NCBI RefSeq assembly: GCF_003606345.3 | Contig: NZ_CP031844.2 | Coordinates: 682,001-746,000, forward strand | Length of the DNA stretch: 64,000 bases | Source of the DNA: Bartonella krasnovii | GTDB lineage: Bacteria; Pseudomonadota; Alphaproteobacteria; Rhizobiales; Rhizobiaceae | Reading direction: 5' to 3' | The notes under the pieces: generated by a model | Databases searched by the model: none | What the model was told of the DNA's origin: nothing | What the model saw: the letters and a program-made list of their open reading frames with translations, nothing else | Made by a program: the position numbers and the translations under genes | Shown: piece after piece, positions 58,279 through 64,000 of the stretch | Numbering within the stretch: the stretch's first letter is position 1 | How the letters are laid out: the number at the start of each line of letters is the position of its first letter

Positions 58279-59685
58279 CTATTTACGCGTTTTTATGAGC
58301 ATGAATGCCGGGATATCATCACCGAATCCAAGGGGCGCGTAATTCTTATTTTTTCGTGAGTGTTGTTGCACGGATGGATTTTCTTTACGCTTCATATTTT
58401 TGATATAATCTATTTTATTCTCTTTTACAGTTTTTTTAGGGGGGGAAAGAGCGTCTTTGGCAGCAGTTTTCTTTGATGATTGTGAAGATTTTTTCTTTAC
58501 AACAATATTATCTTCTGTTTGATCATCAGTTATTAAAGTCGAGAGATCTCCATTAAGCCATTCAATTTTTTCATTGCTTATTTCTTCAATAGCGTTGATA
58601 TATTTTTGATCATCTTTTGTTACGATTGTAAAAGCTTTTCCAAGACGATTTGCACGCCCTGTACGGCCAATTCGATGGATATAGTCTTCAGCATGTGTAG
58701 GAACATCATAATTAAACACGTGACTTACCGCAGGGATATCGAGCCCACGGGCCGCAACATCAGAAGCAACCAGAAGCGTAAGCTTATTATTTTTAAAATC
58801 GGCTAAGGTATTCATACGTGAATATTGATCCATATCCCCATGAAGTGCGCCTACATTAAAGTTATGTTTGATAAGCGATCTAAACAGTTCAGAGATGTCT
58901 CTCTTTCGATTACAGAAAATAATAGCATTTTGAAGTTTAGAACCTTCATTTTGGATGAGCTCTCGTAAAACCGCTCTTTTATCCCATGATTTATTTCCAG
59001 ATTTGACAAGCCGTTGTGTAATTGTGGTTGCTGTTGAGGATGCTTTTGTAACTTCAACGGATACAGGAGAATGTAGAAATTGTTTTGTCAGTTTTGTAAT
59101 TTCTGGCGCCATTGTTGCAGAAAAGAACAAAGTTTGACGCGTGAAAGGGGTTAGTTTACAGATACGTTCAATATCAGGAATAAAGCCCATATCCAGCATG
59201 CGATCAGCTTCATCAATAACAAGGATTTCAACGCCCATCAGGAGTAATTTACCCCGCTCGAAATGATCAAGAAGTCGCCCTGGTGTTGCGATAAGAACAT
59301 CCGCTCCTCGTTCAAGTTTACGATCTTGGTGTTCAAAAGAAACTCCACCAATCAAAAGAGCAACATTTAAACGGTGATTTATTCCGTATTTATCGAAATT
59401 TTCCTCAACTTGAGCTGCGATTTCTCGTGTTGGTTCTAGGATGAGTGTTCGGGGCATTCGTGCTCTTGCACGACCTTTTTCAAGGAGAGTGAGCATAGGT
59501 AATACGAAAGAGGCAGTTTTACCCGTTCCTGTTTGAGCGATTCCTAGGACATCTTTTCTCTGAAGGACATGAGGAATTGTTTCACTTTGAATCGGTGTTG
59601 GAACTGTATATCCTGCTAACTTTACAGCATTAATAACCTTTGAGGAAAGACCTAAGTCATCAAAACTATTTAAAGATGGTATCAT
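58279..59685 (-). CDS. DEAD-box RNA helicase (RhlE-like)
   Basis: 468 residues. Q motif GYTVPTPIQSETIP, Walker A AQTGTGKT (50-57), DEAD in VIDEADRMLDMGF, SAT, and HRIGRTGRANR. A basic, low-complexity tail of about 90 residues (KKKSSQSSKKTAAKDALSPP onward) follows the helicase core and should bind RNA. Likely role in ribosome assembly or RNA decay. Convergent with gltX2. Confidence 0.94.
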   Translation of the reverse strand: MIPSLNSFDDLGLSSKVINAVKLAGYTVPTPIQSETIPHVLQRKDVLGIAQTGTGKTASFVLPMLTLLEKGRARARMPRTLILEPTREIAAQVEENFDKYGINHRLNVALLIGGVSFEHQDRKLERGADVLIATPGRLLDHFERGKLLLMGVEILVIDEADRMLDMGFIPDIERICKLTPFTRQTLFFSATMAPEITKLTKQFLHSPVSVEVTKASSTATTITQRLVKSGNKSWDKRAVLRELIQNEGSKLQNAIIFCNRKRDISELFRSLIKHNFNVGALHGDMDQYSRMNTLADFKNNKLTLLVASDVAARGLDIPAVSHVFNYDVPTHAEDYIHRIGRTGRANRLGKAFTIVTKDDQKYINAIEEISNEKIEWLNGDLSTLITDDQTEDNIVVKKKSSQSSKKTAAKDALSPPKKTVKENKIDYIKNMKRKENPSVQQHSRKNKNYAPLGFGDDIPAFMLIKTRK

Positions 59686-59842
59686 TTTTTTATCAATTGC
59701 TCTGTACTTTTAACTTCGCTATCTCAATGATATGTACAACTAATATTCTTCTAATATTCTTCACTCTCAAAGAGCGTTAAGATGCTTTCACAAAAAAGCC
59801 AACTATAACAATCATATACATATAAAACGCATAATACAATCA

Positions 59843-60616
59843 TTAATAGCGAAATTGTTCTGATAAAATACGCTCATCCCATGAATGACTTGCGTCAAAA
59901 AGGATTGAAGCTGTTACTTCTGTTGCCATTGAAATAGTCACTGAATGGACAGATTTAACCTCAACATTATCCGCAGCAGCATTGACAGGGCGTTTATCAG
60001 GTTCGAGCATATCAAAACGCACCGTTACTGTATTGGGGAGTAATGCGCCATGCCAACGTCTTGGGCGAAAAGGGCTAACAGGGGTGAGAGCCATAAGAGG
60101 GGCCATAAGGGGGAGAATAGGTCCTTGTGCTGATAAATTATAGGCTGTTGATCCTGCGGGTGTTGCGACGAGGATACCATCACAACTTAATTGTTCCATG
60201 CGTATGTTGTTATCAATGGTGATGCGAATTTTTGCTGCTTGATAAGATTGCCGAAAGAGGGATACTTCATTAATTGCAAGTGCTTCGATAGATTCTTGAT
60301 ATTCAGCTTTTGCAATCATGCGTAAGGGATGAATTTCTTTTTTATGGGCGACAGCAATACGATTGGGTAATTTTTTTTCATGAAATTCATTCATAAGAAA
60401 TCCTACAGAACCTTGATTCATACCGTAAATAGGTTTTCCAGTGTTCATAACATCTCGTACGGTTTGTAACATTGTTCCATCACCACCGATTGCAACAACA
60501 ATATCAGTTTCTTCCAGAGAAGAATGACCGTAGACGGAAATTAATTTCTGGGTAGCTTTGATAGCTTCCTCAGTCTCTGCGGAAATAAAATGAAAGCGAC
60601 TTGGTAACGTAGTCAT
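59843..60616 (-). CDS. nadK: NAD kinase
   Basis: 257 residues with GGDGTML (44-50), MNQGSVGFLMNEF and the glycine-rich TPAGSTAYNLSAQGPIL. It phosphorylates NAD to NADP. It ends 157 bases upstream of the helicase start on the same strand. Confidence 0.95.
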   Translation of the reverse strand: MTTLPSRFHFISAETEEAIKATQKLISVYGHSSLEETDIVVAIGGDGTMLQTVRDVMNTGKPIYGMNQGSVGFLMNEFHEKKLPNRIAVAHKKEIHPLRMIAKAEYQESIEALAINEVSLFRQSYQAAKIRITIDNNIRMEQLSCDGILVATPAGSTAYNLSAQGPILPLMAPLMALTPVSPFRPRRWHGALLPNTVTVRFDMLEPDKRPVNAAADNVEVKSVHSVTISMATEVTASILFDASHSWDERILSEQFRY

Positions 60617-60888
60617 TTAAGAATTATCCTGATACTTATAACTAATCTTGTAACTTATTTTTTGAGAGTTTTGAAGTTGTAATAAAAGCTCTTTTTATAA
60701 TAATAAAGGGTATTGAAGACCAAAAGAGAAGCTATTTCAAGATAAAGTATCATTGTAGAAAAGAAAGAAGATTGCGTTGCTAGATAACTTACAAATAAGT
60801 AATTTTTTTATTAGAATGCTAATTTAGCATTGAAGCTGAGCGTGTGATTAGTTAAAAGGTCACAACTGATTTTTATAATTGGTGTGAA

Positions 60889-60965
60889 GCACCCGTAGCT
60901 CAGTTGGATAGAGCGCTGCCCTCCGAAGGCAGAGGTCACAGATTCGAATTCTGTCGGGTGCACCA
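60889..60965 (+). tRNA. tRNA-Arg (anticodon CCG)
   Basis: 77 bases with a 7-bp acceptor stem (GCACCCG/CGGGTGC), anticodon stem CTGCC/GGCAG around CTCCGAA, a TTCGAAT T-loop and an encoded CCA end. The anticodon CCG reads CGG. No other tRNA was found. The DNA just downstream holds decayed foreign fragments, so this 3' end may have been an integration site. Confidence 0.95.
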
Positions 60966-61124
60966 AACTTTTCAATTTAACATCATCCTCAATAATAGTT
61001 TTGCTTATTATCTAAAATTATTAAAATCGTTCTTTGAGTTATTTATTAAGTTTTGTGGCAAATAAGAAAACGACTTTAAGAAAAGTAAAGTTCACGGTTT
61101 ATAATTTTTAGATTAGCCTTTTTG
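60966..61124. other. Spacer after tRNA-Arg
   Basis: AT-rich, no gene and no obvious terminator hairpin. I saw no second copy of the tRNA 3' end in the window. Confidence 0.4.
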
Positions 61125-61168
61125 AATATCGAGATAAAAAGCAAGATTATCTCAATATGCTTTCCATT
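61125..61168 (+). pseudogene. Short remnant of the phage-associated gene at 14298
   Basis: GAATATCGAGAT followed by AGCAAGATTATCTCAATATG and CTTTC matches GATATTGAGAT ... AGCAAGATTATCTGAATATG CTTTC at 14287-14357, with about 25 bases missing between the two blocks. It shows that a related phage block once lay downstream of tRNA-Arg. Confidence 0.6.
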
Positions 61169-61400
61169 TAACTGTGAAAACATATAACATAAAAATACAA
61201 ATTAATTCAATGTATTATTGTAGAATTAATCTGGTAATATTAACAATAGATCACTAAATATGTTGTTCTAGTTATTAAAATAGATAATTAATATGCTTTT
61301 ATTTTTATAGCTAAAGGCTACTATGATGAGATGGGACCAGATAAGGAATATAACCAATTAAAGAAAGAATAAGTAATGGAGTGAAAATAATCGTCCAGGT

Positions 61401-62034
61401 TTGAATTCTTTCAAAATCTCTGTATTTGGTGTGGTGATTAAGGTTTTGGGTATGAGGATAGAACGATTTCTCTATACACTGATATTGTCGGTTATATTGT
61501 GTGAGGAACTGTTTACCTTTAATCAGCTTTCTTATATAGTCAGCGCTAATTATGGTGGTTATTTAGTTGGGAATATATTCTTCACGTTGGGCAGAATTGG
61601 GAATATCTCTTGCTCTTCACATGCTATTTGGTGCAGCCATGGTGATGAGAGCGCTTAATTATCTCCATAGCATTAAACACCAAACTTTTACTTAGTCATT
61701 TTGAACCGTCTTGCTGCTGGTGTTGCGAGTGCAGCAATGATGATTTTTGGTTCTATTATGTGCACATAGCCATAATAGGCGAATTATTTCTTGGCTTTAT
61801 GCAGGTGTAAGAATTGGTACTCTACTGGTATGTTATTATGGGTTTGAGCAAGGTGCTTGACGCAACAAATATTTGGTTTGGAGCCTGCTTAATGTCTTTT
61901 ATATTGCTGCTCTTGTTATTTATTCTGTTCCCACAATGTATTGGTCAGTCTCAACACAGAGAAATCAGCTATCAACAGGACAAATTTGAGATGATGAGGG
62001 AGAGATATTGGAAGAAGCACGCTGAAGATCTATA
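61401..62034 (+). pseudogene. Decayed YbfB-like MFS transporter
   Basis: Pieces in different frames follow an MFS protein of the YbfB/YjiJ type: VLGMRIERFLYTLIL, FNQLSYIVSANYGGYLVG, then in the next frame HMLFGAAMVMRALNYLHS, VILNRLAAGVASAAMMIFGS, then ISWLYAGVRIGTLLVCYYGF, and finally FGACLMSFILLLLLFILFP. Several frameshifts and stops separate them and only about half of a normal 390-residue transporter remains. No substrate can be given. Confidence 0.75.
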
Positions 62035-62085
62035 AGAATAAAGGAGGTCTATAAGAATATCTATAAGAATAAAGGTGGGAATCTA
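62030..62085. repeat. Short imperfect tandem repeat
   Basis: CTATAAGAAT occurs three times in a row with variable tails (AAAGGAGGT, AT, AAAGGTGGG). It contains a possible ribosome site (AAAGGAGG) with no start codon at a suitable distance. Probably slippage-derived. Confidence 0.6.
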
Positions 62086-62113
62086 AAAAATAACAATTTA
62101 TGGAGAATAATCC

Positions 62114-62161
62114 ATGAAAACCTATACCTTAGATGATATGGCAGAATTAGTTGATAAGTGA
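62114..62161 (+). other. 15-codon mini-ORF before the repeat protein gene
   Basis: ATG AAA ACC ... AAG TGA encodes MKTYTLDDMAELVDK with GGAG seven bases upstream. Its stop is six bases before the start of the large ORF, which has no ribosome site of its own. It may be a leader that couples translation, or the stub of a deleted gene. Confidence 0.4.
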
Positions 62162-62167
62162 AGCATA

Positions 62168-64000
62168 ATGAAAAAGAAAGACGTAACAGAGATTTTAAAA
62201 AGATTGGGTTGGGAGCCTCATCGCGATGAAGTGGGGGATACATTTGCTTATTATCATCTTTCTGATCGTATAATACGCATTCTCTATGATGTTGTAGATT
62301 ATGGAGAGGATGGTGGAAAGTTGCGGCTATCAGTCGCTCTTACTACAGCCGCTTATTGCCTTGCTGAGGAATATGATAATGGCGAACAGTCGCGCTATGA
62401 ATATGGTGATATGTTGATTTCTGCAGAAGAAAATTTCGGAGTTACAGCACAGAATCTTTCTGAAAGCCATATTGAGGAAGCTTTAAATAGGGTAATTGCG
62501 TGGGCGAAAGTACAAGATATTGAACAAAAATTGCATGAAGAGGCCGCTAATCATTCTGCTGTTGCACAAGCATTGCTTGGCGATATTGATGCTTTAAGGT
62601 CTGATAAGCCGGCACCCCAATTACATGTTCCAGAATTTGCCGATTACGCAACCATGGAGTGGATTGATCGCCTTATTTTATTTGCACAAGCCTATAAGAA
62701 TGGAGAGTTAGACGATATTCTAACGCGCAAAAAGCCCAAACAGCGCTCGATAAGCCTTACCGCAGCAAGTCGCATCTTCAAAACGCTAGGATGGATTGCT
62801 ATGGAACCTGGGAGAATGTTTCTTTCTTTGCCAGATCGTTTTATTCAGTTTGATTTTGGTTTTGTACGCCTCCATAACAATTACAATGTCCGTCTTGAAG
62901 CTGAGATCTCTAACGAAGAGATTTCTATAGCTTGTCGTTATATTCACTATAGGGGAGAATATAATTGGATACGACCTACGGATATTTATCAGTCTTTTAA
63001 CACAATTGGGGGGGGAATTTTTAGTGGTTTTGGTAAAGGTATTGATATTTGTGTAGAGACGTTGAATGAGCAAGAGTTGACAAAAATCTCTGAGCGGATA
63101 ATACAATGGGTACGCGCTCAAGATTTGCAAGCATCGATCGAAAGCAAAACAGTTGTTCAAAAATATAGTTACGATACAGATATAGTTTGGCATTTGGCTT
63201 GTTTAGCGTTGAGAGGTCGAATTGATATCCTGAAATCTTATAAAAACTTTCTAGAAGCTGGTACGATTTCTGAACATTTGGATGATGATGAAGTAGGAAA
63301 ATATGTTAATCATGCCGTTGAATTTGCTGAAAAACATCTAAAAATTCTTCATGAGAGAGAAGCAGCTGAAGCGCATCTTGGCCCACAAGCTTTGATTACT
63401 TTCAATAAAGTTGCTGAGCAATTAAAACAAATGGGTTGGACAGTTTATCGGGATAAAAACTACAATCACAATGCCTATTTTATCAGTAAAGACCGTATCA
63501 TCAATATAATGTACAGTCTTCAAAGTGATGAAGAAGAGCCAATTGTTGCATTTAAGGCTTCCCTTTCAACACTTGGTTTTTCTAGTGCTCATAGAGAGAT
63601 TTTCTATAATATGCCTCAATATATAGCCCTCAAAGAAGCAGAAGAAGTTTATACAGTTTCTAGTACTGCGTTGGATGAAGGCAAGCTAAAGCAGATTTGT
63701 GCAGATATACTTGAATGGGCTGAGCAGCAAAATGTCAATCAAATCATTTATGATTATGCCGCGTTGTCTCCAGATAGTGAACTTGATCTTGTAGCGCGTC
63801 ACCTTATTGCGCTTGTTTTGATTGGGGATATTGAAAAGCTCAAATATTACAAGGAGAATTTTAGAAAGGGAAATCCTTTAGGTTTTGTAGAAGAAATCTC
63901 AAAATATAGAGTTGATAATCTCCTCACTCTTGCACGGGGTTATCGGACCGGTTTCCCTAAAAACGCTCCAATTTTAAGCTTGGATCCACAAATAACATCT
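62168..64000 (+). CDS. Large unrecognised protein with three diverged repeats, 3' end outside window
   Basis: Open from ATG 62168 to the right edge, 611 codons. I do not recognise the family. Three units of about 200 residues are visible. Each starts with a mixed alpha/beta part (IFKTLGWIAME / LKRLGWEPHRD / LKQMGWTVYRD), ends that part with a helix (LNRVIAWAKVQDIEQKL / ISERIIQWVRAQDLQASI / ICADILEWAEQQNVNQII), and then has a helical linker (AQALLGDIDALRS / ACLALRGRIDILKSY / IALVLIGDIEKLKYY). The alpha/beta part is reminiscent of small chaperone-like or YbjN-like folds, but that is a guess. No signal peptide or membrane segment. A G8 run at 63008-63015 lies in frame (Gly-Gly-Gly). It follows decayed foreign DNA and no clear promoter was found. 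Confidence 0.7.
   Translation, partial: MKKKDVTEILKRLGWEPHRDEVGDTFAYYHLSDRIIRILYDVVDYGEDGGKLRLSVALTTAAYCLAEEYDNGEQSRYEYGDMLISAEENFGVTAQNLSESHIEEALNRVIAWAKVQDIEQKLHEEAANHSAVAQALLGDIDALRSDKPAPQLHVPEFADYATMEWIDRLILFAQAYKNGELDDILTRKKPKQRSISLTAASRIFKTLGWIAMEPGRMFLSLPDRFIQFDFGFVRLHNNYNVRLEAEISNEEISIACRYIHYRGEYNWIRPTDIYQSFNTIGGGIFSGFGKGIDICVETLNEQELTKISERIIQWVRAQDLQASIESKTVVQKYSYDTDIVWHLACLALRGRIDILKSYKNFLEAGTISEHLDDDEVGKYVNHAVEFAEKHLKILHEREAAEAHLGPQALITFNKVAEQLKQMGWTVYRDKNYNHNAYFISKDRIINIMYSLQSDEEEPIVAFKASLSTLGFSSAHREIFYNMPQYIALKEAEEVYTVSSTALDEGKLKQICADILEWAEQQNVNQIIYDYAALSPDSELDLVARHLIALVLIGDIEKLKYYKENFRKGNPLGFVEEISKYRVDNLLTLARGYRTGFPKNAPILSLDPQITS

Noticed and set aside
62786..63193. 135-codon minus-strand frame
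   Set aside because: It is opposite the long repeat-protein frame, whose repeat structure supports the plus strand.

Overview
The window is AT-rich alphaproteobacterial chromosome, almost certainly Bartonella. The citrate synthase gene carries at 45072-45093 and 45432-45450 the sites I recall as the standard Bartonella gltA genotyping primers (the first exact, the second with one mismatch). The order frr-(uppS)-cdsA-rseP-bamA-lpxD-fabZ-lpxA-lpxI-lpxB ... gltA-gltX-comEC and the EipB, DUF2059-gor and single-chain LpxI genes are all Rhizobiales-like. I cannot name the species.

Layout. (1) 1-9.7 kb, minus strand: an integrated element of P4-satellite type. It has a tyrosine integrase, an AlpA-like regulator, a Toprim primase cut short at its 3' end, a RelB/ParE-type toxin-antitoxin pair, a DUF3987 helicase-like gene that is truncated and frameshifted, and a giant single-chain type ISP restriction-modification enzyme running off the left edge. 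(2) 9.8-16.9 kb, plus strand: a phage-derived block with a 1496-residue heptad-repeat fibre ending in a lectin-like tip, a small hypothetical gene, a terminator, a membrane-anchored GH24 lysozyme, a one-TM protein (holin candidate), a hypothetical gene and a Dam-type adenine methyltransferase. (3) 17.2-20.3 kb: serine deaminase sdaA, then a graveyard with a second, decayed methyltransferase 3' end and a decayed integrase related to the intact one. (4) 20.3-27 kb: D-Ala-D-Ala carboxypeptidase, clpS-clpA, HIT, RidA, EipB. (5) 27-40 kb: translation genes rpsB, tsf, pyrH, frr, then envelope genes cdsA, rseP, bamA, lpxD, fabZ, lpxA, lpxI, lpxB. The uppS gene expected between frr and cdsA is visible only as a wreck. 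(6) 40-44.6 kb: a polar amino-acid ABC importer with two tandem binding-protein genes. (7) 44.9-60.6 kb: gltA, gltX, comEC, rpiA, DUF2059, gor, class II DAHP synthase, nadE, second gltX, DEAD-box helicase, NAD kinase. (8) 60.9-64 kb: tRNA-Arg(CCG), then a fragment of a phage gene, a ruined YbfB-like MFS transporter, and a large unrecognised protein made of three diverged repeats with a G8 tract in its coding sequence, open at the right edge.

The housekeeping blocks are ordinary. The interest lies in the two accessory ends: the satellite with a toxin-antitoxin module sitting exactly where its replication genes are broken, the very long fibre with an Mtd-like tip, duplicated and decayed phage fragments around sdaA and downstream of tRNA-Arg, the lost uppS, and the three-repeat protein. 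I found no CRISPR array, no rRNA, no complete insertion sequence and no reverse transcriptase in the window.
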